From: an uncultured Lachnospiraceae bacterium | GTDB lineage: Bacteria > Bacillota > Clostridia > Lachnospirales > Lachnospiraceae | DNA: 38,832 nucleotides | Assembly (NCBI GenBank): GCA_944380185.1 | Contig: CALWGV010000050.1 | Coordinates: forward strand, 1 to 38,832 | Reading direction: 5' to 3' | Part shown: one piece after another, positions 16,854 through 24,649 of the stretch | Numbering within the stretch: position 1 is the first letter of the stretch | Layout of the letters: every line of letters starts with the position of its first letter | Position numbers and translations under genes: made by a program | Notes under the pieces: generated by a model | The model's input: the letters and a program-made list of their open reading frames with translations, nothing else | Databases searched by the model: none | What the model was told of the DNA's origin: nothing

Positions 16854-17679
16854 CAGCCAGACCGCCCAGGCCCGTCTCCTTTAGGGAGACATCCATCTTT
16901 TCTCCCACTTCCCTCATGGCGTCGATGACCTGATCGGCGGGAATGAAGCTGTGAATTCCTGCCAAAGCCTGATCCGCCGCCGTCATCGCCCCCACTGCTC
17001 CAATTACATTGCGCTTGACGCAGGGCACCTCTACCAGGCCTGAGACCGGATCACAGACCAGCCCCAAAAGCGCTTTGATGGCAATGGCTGCGGCATCGCA
17101 GATCTGTTCTTCGCCGCCGCCCTTTATATAGACCAATGCTCCGGCAGCCATGGCGCTGGCCGATCCGATCTCCGCCTGGCATCCGCCCAGGGCCCCGGCA
17201 ATAAAAGCGCGGGAGGCGATAACCTGGCCGATGCCGGCCGCCACATAGAGAGCTTCCTCTATCTGCCGATCCTCCAGCCCGAATCTGCGGTGGCAGGGAA
17301 TCAGTACAGCCGGAAGGACGCCGCAGGAGCCCGCCGTCGGAGCCGCCACGATCCGGCGCATGCAGGCGTTGGACTCACCCATCTGAATTGCACAGGTTAC
17401 TACCTCGCCGATGAAATCACCGCAGAGGGAATCGCCGGAGGCAAAATACCTCTCAGCTTTTCCTCCGTCGCAGCCGGAGAGACCGCTGGAAGATTTGAGG
17501 GAGGGATCGTAGTCCGCCGCCGCCTGGCACATGGCCTGCCATATCCCGTTCATTCTGCGGTGAGACTCCTCCTCACTCACCTCTCTCTCTTTCAGATCAT
17601 CTTCCAAAACCACCCGGTAAAAGCTTTTATTTTCCTCTCTGCACAGCCGGCAGATCTGTTCCAACGAATGAAAAGCCAT
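16825..17679 (-). CDS. sdaAA: L-serine dehydratase, iron-sulfur-dependent, alpha subunit
   Basis: This 284-residue protein is the catalytic subunit of the enzyme that deaminates L-serine to pyruvate and ammonia. The three cysteines expected to hold the 4Fe-4S cluster are visible at C167 (GGCQAE), C209 and C220 (CDPVSGLVEVPC). Their spacing of 42 and 11 residues matches the Legionella enzyme. The family motif APTAGSCGVLPA is also present. The ATG overlaps the beta-subunit stop codon (TGATG), with AGGAGG inside the beta gene, so the subunits are translationally coupled. A GTG one codon earlier is a less likely start. Confidence 0.95.
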   Translation of the reverse strand: MAFHSLEQICRLCREENKSFYRVVLEDDLKEREVSEEESHRRMNGIWQAMCQAAADYDPSLKSSSGLSGCDGGKAERYFASGDSLCGDFIGEVVTCAIQMGESNACMRRIVAAPTAGSCGVLPAVLIPCHRRFGLEDRQIEEALYVAAGIGQVIASRAFIAGALGGCQAEIGSASAMAAGALVYIKGGGEEQICDAAAIAIKALLGLVCDPVSGLVEVPCVKRNVIGAVGAMTAADQALAGIHSFIPADQVIDAMREVGEKMDVSLKETGLGGLAATPKAQSLR

Positions 17680-18347
17680 CACAGTTCCTCCTCTGACGCA
17701 ATGCGAATCACCTTCAGCACACCTTCCATCTCACGAAGCTCGGCCAACACGCTTTCACCGATATCTGAATCCGTCTCGGCAATGGTAAAAGCATACCCGC
17801 CCCGTCTGTTGCGGTATAGCTGCAGAGTGGCAATATTTACATCCTGGGCAGACAGGGCGTAGGTAATGGAGGCCAGCACGCCCGGCCTGTCTTCGTTCTG
17901 CACAATCAGCGTGGGCTTTTCACCGGTGAAATCCACCCGGATATCATCGATCTTATTGACCATGATCCGGCCGCCCCCCAGAGAAGACGCCTGAACTTTT
18001 ACGCTGCGTCCGCCCTCTCCCCACAGCGTGAGAACTGCCGTATTGGGATGAGCGTCCCGCAGATTGACTGATGCAAAGCTGTAGTCGAGGCCGGCTCTGC
18101 GTGCCTCCTCTCGACTGTCAGGAATCCTGCTGTCATCGGGCTCCATACCCAAAAGTCCGGCAAGGAGCGCCCGGTCCGTGCCATGGCCGCTGCCTGTGGC
18201 CGCAAAGGAGCCATGCAGCAGTATCTCTGCCCTCACCGGGGCCTCCCCCAGTATCCTTCTCGCCATGTAACCGATCCGTACGGCCCCAGCCGTATGGGAA
18301 CTGGACGGCCCGACCATCACCGGACCCAGTATCTCAAAAATATTCAT
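17679..18347 (-). CDS. sdaAB: L-serine dehydratase, iron-sulfur-dependent, beta subunit
   Basis: This 222-residue protein begins with the family hallmark GPVMVGPSSSHTAGAVRIG and contains GSFAATGSGHGTDRALLAGLLG. Its last 75 residues form an ACT domain (PTLIVQNEDRPGVLASITYAL), which usually binds serine as a regulator. It works with the alpha subunit encoded immediately downstream. GGAGGAG precedes the ATG. The 89-bp gap to the upstream lipoprotein gene has no convincing terminator, so read-through is possible. Confidence 0.95.
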   Translation of the reverse strand: MNIFEILGPVMVGPSSSHTAGAVRIGYMARRILGEAPVRAEILLHGSFAATGSGHGTDRALLAGLLGMEPDDSRIPDSREEARRAGLDYSFASVNLRDAHPNTAVLTLWGEGGRSVKVQASSLGGGRIMVNKIDDIRVDFTGEKPTLIVQNEDRPGVLASITYALSAQDVNIATLQLYRNRRGGYAFTIAETDSDIGESVLAELREMEGVLKVIRIASEEEL

Positions 18348-18436
18348 TGTCTCCTCCTGTGCGGGCAGCTATCCCTGCCTGCCAGTCCATCGCCGGACGG
18401 CAGACATCTTCGCTTTTTCCCCTCGTCTGAGCGTTT

Positions 18437-19222
18437 TTATCCCAGCATGGATGCGTCGATCTCAATATACTCAGAGGCGTCCGGCACTTCAATCGTCACG
18501 TCCTGACCGGGATTGTTATAGGTAATCCCCATCTGCAGCTCAAAATCAACCGGCGTTCCCTCCACATCCACGGTGCCTGCCATAGACATATTGTTGGAAG
18601 TCATATAGCCGTCCTCATTGACCGTCATCGTACCGGACATGGAATCATAGGTCATATCGGAATCCCCCATCATATCCGCCAGCCCCATGCTCTCCAGAAT
18701 GGACATATACTCCTCGGCGGTGCTGGCATCTCCCAGCTTGGCCACGTCCACTGAGTAGGACAGGGTGCGTACGCCGCCGCTCTCCTCCATGGTCAGGTTC
18801 TCCAGCACCTCATCGCTCAGCTCCTGGGTCAGCGACACCTGTCCCAGCGCATCCTCCATGGACATGGCGTATTTTACTTTCTGTCCCATCAGATCCATCA
18901 TATAATAGCCATCGGCATAGTAGGTCTGTACCTCCATACTCGTGCCCATAATATCCATGTTCATGAGCACATCCATCTTCATGCTTTCACTGTCTACATC
19001 CTGCGCCTTCACCGCCGCACTCAGGCCGATTTCCATACTCGTACTCTCGTCAGACATGGTCATCGTCATATCCATGTCGGCATCCATCCCAGTCGCCGCG
19101 TTCAGATTTTCGATGGCCTGATCATAGATCTCCTGGGGCGTAGGATTACTGCTGCAGGCTGCAAGGCTCAGCATCAGCACAAGCGCAAGCAAAATTCCCC
19201 CCATTCTCCTCATTTTTCTCAT
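18437..19222 (-). CDS. Methionine-rich lipoprotein, DUF6612-like
   Basis: This 261-residue protein has a lipoprotein signal (LALVLMLSLAACSS, cleavage before the cysteine near residue 23) and should sit on the outer face of the membrane. The mature part is rich in Met, Asp and Ser (DMDMTMTMSDESTSMEIG) and predicted to be mostly beta strand, like LolA/LppX-type carrier folds assigned to DUF6612 in Firmicutes. The ligand is unknown. AGGAGG lies eight bases before the ATG. It is upstream of the serine dehydratase genes on the same strand, with no obvious functional link. Confidence 0.75.
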   Translation of the reverse strand: MRKMRRMGGILLALVLMLSLAACSSNPTPQEIYDQAIENLNAATGMDADMDMTMTMSDESTSMEIGLSAAVKAQDVDSESMKMDVLMNMDIMGTSMEVQTYYADGYYMMDLMGQKVKYAMSMEDALGQVSLTQELSDEVLENLTMEESGGVRTLSYSVDVAKLGDASTAEEYMSILESMGLADMMGDSDMTYDSMSGTMTVNEDGYMTSNNMSMAGTVDVEGTPVDFELQMGITYNNPGQDVTIEVPDASEYIEIDASMLG

Positions 19223-19375
19223 TCTGTTTCCTCCTCTTCTCCGGCGCCCTGTGCCCTTTATTGGGATTCTCCCTATACTATATCGCCAGAACCTTGCGGT
19301 TCAGAGCTTCCCCTGGCCTGTGCCGGATATAGCCTAACCCACGCCAGACACCCTATGCCAGATACCGTACTGCAG

Positions 19376-20011
19376 TTAAAAACGACTTCCCTGTCCGCTG
19401 TGATAGCGCGGCTTTACAATCGTCTCCTTCACCAGGCGAAAGGTTTCTCTCTCGCCTTTTTCCGCCAGCCATGTGAGCATTTTTACCAGCAGCGCTGCCG
19501 AATCGGGATGAATCGTCACGTAGGGAATATTTCTCTCATAGTATTCCAGAGGACTGGCATTCTGATACTGATCTTTCATATATACTTTACAGGCAGCAAT
19601 ACGGTCACAGAACATTTCCACCACATAGCGGGTCGGCATCGGCATACCCACCAAGGTGCCGTCTCCCTTGCCCCGGATATCGATCCAATATTCAAAATGA
19701 TGCTTATTGCGCCCCTTGTGGTGAAGCCAGGCAGTCGAATACCCCTCGGCATCTCTTTCCGCCGAGTTAGGGCTTTTAAAGCCCTGGTAATAGCGGATTC
19801 CCGTGATAAACTCCGTCGGAGAATACTTGGAAAGATCATGAAGCAGCCCCTGTTTATACAGGCCCACTTGAAAGCAGTAGCGCATCACCAGCATTTTATG
19901 ATGGGTGATCGTCAAAAAATGATGCCAGGCATTGTAGAGATGGCCGTGTACCGCCGATCTGCACCCTCTCTCGCATCCGCCGGACGCAGTCCCTCCCACA
20001 GCGTTATGCAT
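19376..20011 (-). CDS. DUF5662 family protein
   Basis: This 211-residue protein contains the conserved core HHKMLVMRYCFQVGLYKQGLLHDLSKYSPTEF (quoted as HHKMLVM...HDLSKYSPTEF) and WLHHKGRNKHHFEYWID. These His/Asp clusters suggest a metal-binding HD-like fold, but no activity is established for the family. The start is uncertain: the chosen ATG has only a weak GGCGGG upstream, and the first 25 residues are not typical of the family, which usually starts close to WHHFLTITHHK. It is the last gene of the methyltransferase-hslO-thioesterase operon, 19 bp after the thioesterase stop. Confidence 0.82.
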   Translation of the reverse strand: MHNAVGGTASGGCERGCRSAVHGHLYNAWHHFLTITHHKMLVMRYCFQVGLYKQGLLHDLSKYSPTEFITGIRYYQGFKSPNSAERDAEGYSTAWLHHKGRNKHHFEYWIDIRGKGDGTLVGMPMPTRYVVEMFCDRIAACKVYMKDQYQNASPLEYYERNIPYVTIHPDSAALLVKMLTWLAEKGERETFRLVKETIVKPRYHSGQGSRF

Positions 20012-20030
20012 AATCAATCTTCCCGCCTTT

Positions 20031-20534
20031 CTATTCGCTCACCATATAGCTGCCCTGGGCAGTTACCGCTGTTTTGCCGTCGCTTCTGCGCCGTCCCTCC
20101 GCCTGGATGAAGCAGACGCGCCGTCCGCTGTGCACTATCTGGGCCGTGACTTCCAGCACATCGCCGGCAAATACTGGCTTAATATAGTTGATATTCATAC
20201 TGATAGTCGGTGTAAAAGGGCAATCGCTGAAATAGTGAGAGGCCAGTCCCATCACCGAATCCACTGCCGTGGCAATCATGCCGCCGTGCATCGTGTTCCC
20301 CGGATTCAGCTCCCACTCCTCCACCGGGAAACCCATCGTAAGACTTTTCTGCGCCTCACAGCAATCTACATACTTTATATGCATCAAGCCGATAATCCTT
20401 GACTTCCCGCCAAAATCATTTGCTCCCGTCTCCACATCCCGGAGGCACAATTCCATCATTCGCTGGCGCTCTCGTCCGTCCGCATCCGGCGCAAGCTCCT
20501 GTTTTCTCGGAAAAAAAGTCTTCTTCTCATCCAT
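20031..20534 (-). CDS. PaaI-type hotdog thioesterase
   Basis: This 167-residue protein carries the hotdog thioesterase signature NPGNTMHGGMIATAVDSVMG, with the Asn/Gly-His loop and the Asp expected at the active site. The family hydrolyses acyl- or aryl-CoA thioesters in the cytoplasm. The N-terminal 45 residues are an unrecognised extension. The ATG overlaps the end of hslO by eight bases (ATGGATGA), so translation is coupled. The substrate cannot be inferred from its neighbours. Confidence 0.88.
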   Translation of the reverse strand: MDEKKTFFPRKQELAPDADGRERQRMMELCLRDVETGANDFGGKSRIIGLMHIKYVDCCEAQKSLTMGFPVEEWELNPGNTMHGGMIATAVDSVMGLASHYFSDCPFTPTISMNINYIKPVFAGDVLEVTAQIVHSGRRVCFIQAEGRRRSDGKTAVTAQGSYMVSE

Positions 20535-21519
20535 TGTTTTCGTCCCCGCCTTCTGCCGTGCCCTTCCGGCGGCTGCGCTCCAGGATCGCCTTCATCTCTT
20601 CAGGAGAAAACTCATAGTTTGTATTGCAGAAATGGCAGTTCACCTCGACGGGCTTATCTCCCTGAGCAAGCTCCGTCAAATCCTTTTCTCCCAGGCTCAC
20701 GATGGCCTTCTCCACCCTCGCCTTGCTGCAATCGCAGTGGAAACGGGCAGGAATCTTCTCCAGAACCGTCAGGCCAAAATCTCCCAGGAGCTCTGCTAAA
20801 ATATCCTCCGGCCTCATCCCTCTGTCCAGCATATCGGTAACAGAGGTCACATGGGAAAGTTTTTCCTCCAGCTGGTCAATCACCTCATCCTTCGTATCCG
20901 GCAGAAGCTGAATGATGAAGCCTCCCGCCTGCTTTACCGTATTATTGCGGTTCATCAGCACACCCAGGGCCACGGAAGACGGGGTCTGCTCGCTGGCAGC
21001 ATAATAATAAGTCAGGTCCTCTGCGATCTCCCCGCTGACCAGGGCGATCTGCCCCACATAGGGCTCCCGCATTCCGATATCCCGGATCACCTGCAGCATG
21101 CCGGCCCCGATGGAACCGGACACATCCAGCTTGCCCTGAGCATTGGCGTGGAGCAAAACCTCCGGATTGTATACATAGCCTTTGACGTCGGCGCGGGAAT
21201 TGGCCGTCACCACAATACCGCCAATAGGGCCGGTGCCCTCGATCTTTAAGGTCAGAACATCGTCGTCCCCCTTCATCATGCTGCCCATCATCGCCCCTGC
21301 CGTCAGCAGACGGCCCAGGGCGGCCGTCGCCACCGGGCTTGTATTGTGGGCGGCTCTGGCATATTCCACCAGATTTCTCGTTGTGGCCGCATAGGCGCGG
21401 ATCTGGTCGTCCGCCGCCACCGCCTTTACAATATAATCGTTCGCAGGACTGTTTTCCTTAAAGTTATTTTCCATAGAATTGGTTTCCATGTGATTATTTT
21501 CCGTGTGATTCATTTCCAT
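20527..21519 (-). CDS. hslO: Hsp33 redox-regulated chaperone
   Basis: About 330 residues. From NDYIVKAVAADDQIRAYAATTRNLVEYAR onward (given here in part) it matches Hsp33, a cytoplasmic holdase switched on by oxidation. The C-terminal zinc motif is intact: CDC followed by CHFC. The start is ambiguous. Family members usually start at the DYIVKA segment, but here about 25 Asn/Met/Glu-rich residues precede it, encoded by a 15-bp tandem repeat. Candidate ATGs are at 21519, 21513, 21489 and 21474, none with a good ribosome site, so coupling to the overlapping methyltransferase gene is likely. Confidence 0.92.
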   Translation of the reverse strand: MEMNHTENNHMETNSMENNFKENSPANDYIVKAVAADDQIRAYAATTRNLVEYARAAHNTSPVATAALGRLLTAGAMMGSMMKGDDDVLTLKIEGTGPIGGIVVTANSRADVKGYVYNPEVLLHANAQGKLDVSGSIGAGMLQVIRDIGMREPYVGQIALVSGEIAEDLTYYYAASEQTPSSVALGVLMNRNNTVKQAGGFIIQLLPDTKDEVIDQLEEKLSHVTSVTDMLDRGMRPEDILAELLGDFGLTVLEKIPARFHCDCSKARVEKAIVSLGEKDLTELAQGDKPVEVNCHFCNTNYEFSPEEMKAILERSRRKGTAEGGDENNG

Positions 21520-21525
21520 GTGATT
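21451..21525 (-). repeat. 15-bp minisatellite, five degenerate units, in the methyltransferase/hslO overlap
   Basis: Five consecutive 15-bp units share a core AATYACAYGGAAAAT-like pattern on the minus strand (unit ends at 21525, 21510, 21495, 21480 and 21465). They encode MExNx-type pentads at the N-terminus of Hsp33. In a second frame they encode the methyltransferase C-terminus HESHGNESHGK and its stop codon. Confidence 0.8.
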
Positions 21526-22291
21526 CGTGCATTTCCTTTCTATTCTTTCCCTGCTCTCGCAAAACAACGGTGATTCTCTCGCTGTCCTCCCGCACCGGCT
21601 CTTTCGTATAGCCGTCGTAAGCCGCCTCGAAACAGAGGCCTCCGGCGCTGGCCGCGGCCTTAATCTCGTCCAGGCTGTAGCTGCGCTGGTAATGGCTCTC
21701 CGAAAACCTGCGGTAAAGCCCGTCCCTCTCCCGGATAAACAGAGTAAGATCGTATTCGTTGATTTTGTCCTCCGGGTCATAGAAATTTTCCCAGATAAAG
21801 CTGCTTTCTTCCCTCACCTCGGCAAAGGTTCGGTCTGCCAGCAGCGTCTCATATTTCCAGGGCGTATTCATATCAAAAATAAATACGCCCTCCGGATCCA
21901 GATAATTATTGACCAGGCGGAACAACTCTGTAAGGTCCTCGAGTTCTGTCATATAATTCAGGCAGTCGCATACGCTCACCGCCGCAGCCACCGTCCCGTA
22001 CAGCTCAAAGCTTCGCATATCCTGGCACAGATAAAGAATGCAGTCATTCTCCCGCCTCTTCTGTGCGGCGATCTCCAGCATCTCCTCCGATCCGTCCACT
22101 CCAATCATATCAAAGCCCCGGTCCGCCAGCAGTCTGGTCATGCTGCCGGTCCCGCAGCCCAGATCCAAAAGAATGCCTCCCTGGACGTCATACTCCGCCA
22201 GCAGGGAAACCAGATAGTCCGCCCATTCTCTATAAGGTACATTGTCCTGAAACAGATCGTAGACCTGTGCAAAGCTGGTGTATGCTTCCAT
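21494..22291 (-). CDS. Class I SAM-dependent methyltransferase
   Basis: This 265-residue protein has motif I (ILLDLGCGTGSMTRLLADRG, about 50-69) and the acidic loop of motif II (GVDGSEEML), typical of the Methyltransf_25/11 group. The substrate is not known. The ATG chosen has AGGAG seven bases before it; ATGs further upstream lack a ribosome site. Its C-terminus ends inside the 15-bp repeat and overlaps the hslO start region by 26 bp. The first 94-bp repeat copy lies just 24 bp upstream, so it is in or near the 5' untranslated region. In many Clostridia this gene is found next to hslO. Confidence 0.88.
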   Translation of the reverse strand: MEAYTSFAQVYDLFQDNVPYREWADYLVSLLAEYDVQGGILLDLGCGTGSMTRLLADRGFDMIGVDGSEEMLEIAAQKRRENDCILYLCQDMRSFELYGTVAAAVSVCDCLNYMTELEDLTELFRLVNNYLDPEGVFIFDMNTPWKYETLLADRTFAEVREESSFIWENFYDPEDKINEYDLTLFIRERDGLYRRFSESHYQRSYSLDEIKAAASAGGLCFEAAYDGYTKEPVREDSERITVVLREQGKNRKEMHESHGNESHGK

Positions 22292-22314
22292 GGCTGTCTC
22301 CTTCTTCATCGCTG

Positions 22315-22408
22315 CGCCCACGGGCTTTCGCCCTATCCGCAGCTACTCATCCGTGCACTGACTCATGCCTTCGGCATGGCCGTTCTCTCCTTCGTATCTG
22401 CGGGCACG
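22315..22408. repeat. 94-bp direct repeat, copy 1
   Basis: This copy differs from copy 2 at one base (A for G in GCACTGACTCATG). It contains small palindromes: CATGCC-TTC-GGCATG, GGGCTTTCGCCC, and CCGCAG/CTGCGG near its ends. Such features suggest a mobile palindromic intergenic element rather than a gene. Confidence 0.85.
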
Positions 22409-22464
22409 CATCCTCTGTCCTCGCATTGAACCGTGCCCCAGCTCGATTCCGCTCCGCTCCATCT

Positions 22465-22558
22465 CGCCCACGGGCTTTCGCCCTATCCGCAGCTACTCAT
22501 CCGTGCACTGGCTCATGCCTTCGGCATGGCCGTTCTCTCCTTCGTATCTGCGGGCACG
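22465..22558. repeat. 94-bp direct repeat, copy 2
   Basis: Near-perfect second copy, separated from copy 1 by 56 bp of unrelated sequence. The following 150 bp up to the zinc-ribbon gene show no recognisable feature. Confidence 0.85.
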
Positions 22559-22707
22559 GCTCAATGCTTACGTGCACATTATACCATTGAAAGGGTGGTT
22601 CGTCATTTATTTTTTTATGCTGCTATGCTGTGGTCGGGGTTCTTTTGGAGGGATGCGCAGAATACTGCCAAAAATAGAAGCCCAAAAAATGCTGCAACTC
22701 CTCGCAA

Positions 22708-23013
22708 TCATTTTTCGATTTCTTTTCCGCAATGAGGGCAGTATTTTCCTTCCTGCAATATTATTTTTCCGCAGTAGGGGCATCTGCAATTAAGCAGCTT
22801 ATAAATTGGGCCGCCCACTATAACAATCACCCAGCAAACAATTCCAACATAAACTCCCACTTGAATTTCATAATTGCCCTTTAACAGAGACAGTCCCACA
22901 ATTCCCCAATCAATAAAAAACACGATAACGGAAATAACCCATATCGCAGTCAACATTTTCTTCATGCAAGTTTCCCCAACCTTTAAGGCCTTTTTTACGC
23001 AGTATGCTGTCAT
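22708..23013 (-). CDS. Small zinc-ribbon membrane protein
   Basis: This 101-residue protein has two membrane segments (ISVIVFFIDWGIVGLSLL and VGIVCWVIVIVGGPIYKLL) and ends in a zinc ribbon with two CxxC knuckles (CPYCGKII and CPHCGKEI). The chosen ATG has AAAGGA six bases upstream. An internal ATG at 22965, with GGGGA before it, would give an 85-residue form starting directly at the first helix and is equally plausible. The function is unknown. It stands alone between two repeat families. Confidence 0.65.
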   Translation of the reverse strand: MTAYCVKKALKVGETCMKKMLTAIWVISVIVFFIDWGIVGLSLLKGNYEIQVGVYVGIVCWVIVIVGGPIYKLLNCRCPYCGKIILQEGKYCPHCGKEIEK

Positions 23014-23086
23014 TATACTGTTCCTTTCTCCCAGAATCAACCCTTTATCCACTCAGGCTTGCCTGCAGGAGCACGCAGTGTGGAGT

Positions 23087-23215
23087 TCTAAAGAGCTAGC
23101 GACGGCACTTCAGTGCCTAGTCCTCTTGAGGACTTCGCGTCGCCCTAAAGGACTAGCTTCGCGTCGCCCTAAAGGACTAGCTTCGCGTCGCTCTAAAGAG
23201 CTAGCTTCGCGTCGC
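23087..23215. repeat. 24-bp tandem palindromic repeat array
   Basis: Two identical 24-bp units (23144-23167 and 23168-23191) are followed by a variant unit (23192-23215) and preceded by a 23-bp degenerate unit and an edge copy. Each unit has a small hairpin around TAAA followed by the constant part AGCTTCGCGTCGC. Outer units contain AGTCCTC/GAGGACT and GGCACT/AGTGCC palindromes. There are no spacers. Confidence 0.8.
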
Positions 23216-23336
23216 AATTTGGTATTATAATCGTGATAACAACCTTGAAAACAGCGTTTTTCTTGCTGGATTTTAAATCTTTTCGGGCGAGTCAGTTGTT
23301 AATACTATATATAAGGTGCTTTACGGCAGAGAGCAG

Positions 23337-23888
23337 GTGACCAATATAGAAGATTACATTTTGATAAGGCGCATACAGAATGGAGATCCCGAAGCTTTTG
23401 AAGCATTGGTGCGGAAATACTATCAGAACATCTATCAGTTTTGTGTTCGCCGCTGCAATGGAGATACGGCGCTTGCGGCCGATCTGACGCAGGATACTTT
23501 TCTGAAGCTGATCGAGCATATTCATCAATACAGGCTGACGGGAAAGTTCATTAACTTTCTGCTGACGATCGCGGTGAATACCTGCAATAACCATTTCAAA
23601 AAGAAAGCTCCCGATCTGGCGGACATGGACAGGCTCTCTGCCGTTGTGGATCCTCTGAATGTTTCGGAAGAAATCCTGCGGCAGGAGAACGCCAGAATCA
23701 TACAGCAGGCCATTGACCGGCTCCCGGATATGCAAAAAGAGGCTGTCATTTTACGGTTTTACCACGACCGGAAACTAAAAGAGATTGCAGCCATCACAGG
23801 GGTAAGCTTGCCGACGGCAAAATCACGGCTGAAGCAAGGGCTTGATAAACTGAAACGATACTTGGACAAGGAGGATTTTAAGGCGTGA
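23337..23888 (+). CDS. ECF-type RNA polymerase sigma factor
   Basis: This 183-residue protein has sigma region 2 (DPEAFEALVRKYYQNIYQFC through DLTQDTFLKLIEHI) and region 4 (LPDMQKEAVILRFYHDRKLK with the helix-turn-helix ITGVSLPTAKSRLKQGL). It should direct RNA polymerase to a small regulon, probably including this operon. The GTG start is chosen because VTNIEDYILI matches the usual MTNIEDYxLI start of relatives; another GTG 21 bp upstream is possible. The next gene starts at an overlapping GTGA. Confidence 0.9.
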   Translation: MTNIEDYILIRRIQNGDPEAFEALVRKYYQNIYQFCVRRCNGDTALAADLTQDTFLKLIEHIHQYRLTGKFINFLLTIAVNTCNNHFKKKAPDLADMDRLSAVVDPLNVSEEILRQENARIIQQAIDRLPDMQKEAVILRFYHDRKLKEIAAITGVSLPTAKSRLKQGLDKLKRYLDKEDFKA

Positions 23889-24649
23889 GAAATCAGGACA
23901 GATATTTGAAAAAGATATTAGGGACATATGCGGTTGCGCCCGCCGGGGAAGCGAACATGCAAAAAACCATTTCCGCCGGGGAACAGCTTCTGATGCAAAA
24001 TCCGCCGCAGGAATTGCGCTGGTACAGGAGAATTGTCAATCAGTTCAGGTATATATCCCCCCTTTTGTGGCTTTCTCAATTACTGGCAGTCGGGCTGTGC
24101 ATGCTGCTCATTCATCGAATGGGAAACGACGCCGATATGACCGCAGTCCTGTCGGCCATTTCCTTTATCGTGGCGCTGCTTGGCGTAATCGGCTTTCCCG
24201 AGGTATGCAAAAGCTTCTCCTGCCAGATGTGGGAATTGGAGCAAAGCTGTAAGTATAATCTCCGGCAAATCACGGCAATCCGGCTTTCTATCATCGGGAC
24301 GATAGATCTAATTGTCCTTTTGACAATTACGCTTTTCACAAGCCTGCAGACGAAACTTCCCGCGTGGGAAATGGCCTTGTATTTATTCGTTCCCTTTAAC
24401 CTGGCCTGCATCGTATCTTTTTTTGCTGCAAGCCTTGCGAGAAATAGGAATTCCGCACTCCCCCTGTTTCCCGCGGGCTTTGGGTTTGCTTTTCTTATGC
24501 TGCTTTGCATCAATCGGTTTTCTTTATATCAGAGCATTTCCATTCCGGTTTGGCTCATCCTCTGCTTTGGCACTTTCGTGATTCTCATTTGGAAAACCGC
24601 GCAGTTTATAAAAGGCATGGACGAAGGAGGTTTGACCGTATGCAACTGA
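23885..24649 (+). CDS. Membrane protein of the sigma/ABC operon, possible sigma regulator
   Basis: This 254-residue protein has a soluble N-terminal region of about 55 residues and roughly six membrane segments (for example LWLSQLLAVGLCMLLIH and AVLSAISFIVALLGVIGF). It is not recognised as a known family. Its overlap with the sigma gene (GTGA) suggests it could be a membrane-bound anti-sigma partner, but the usual zinc-binding anti-sigma motif (HxxxCxxC) is missing. It overlaps the ABC ATPase gene by 10 bp, so a part in the transporter is the alternative. Confidence 0.7.
   Translation: MRNQDRYLKKILGTYAVAPAGEANMQKTISAGEQLLMQNPPQELRWYRRIVNQFRYISPLLWLSQLLAVGLCMLLIHRMGNDADMTAVLSAISFIVALLGVIGFPEVCKSFSCQMWELEQSCKYNLRQITAIRLSIIGTIDLIVLLTITLFTSLQTKLPAWEMALYLFVPFNLACIVSFFAASLARNRNSALPLFPAGFGFAFLMLLCINRFSLYQSISIPVWLILCFGTFVILIWKTAQFIKGMDEGGLTVCN

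Noticed and set aside
22063-22793. Overlapping plus-strand frames with repeated peptides such as HAFGMAVLSFVSAGT
   Set aside because: They are translations of the 94-bp nucleotide repeat and its surroundings, in two different frames, with no ribosome sites.
23087-23215. CRISPR array
   Set aside because: Units are directly adjacent without unique spacers and no cas genes are nearby.
22874-23230. Open frame encoding repeated RRPKGLAS units
   Set aside because: It is the translation of the 24-bp tandem array and part of the antisense of the zinc-ribbon gene.
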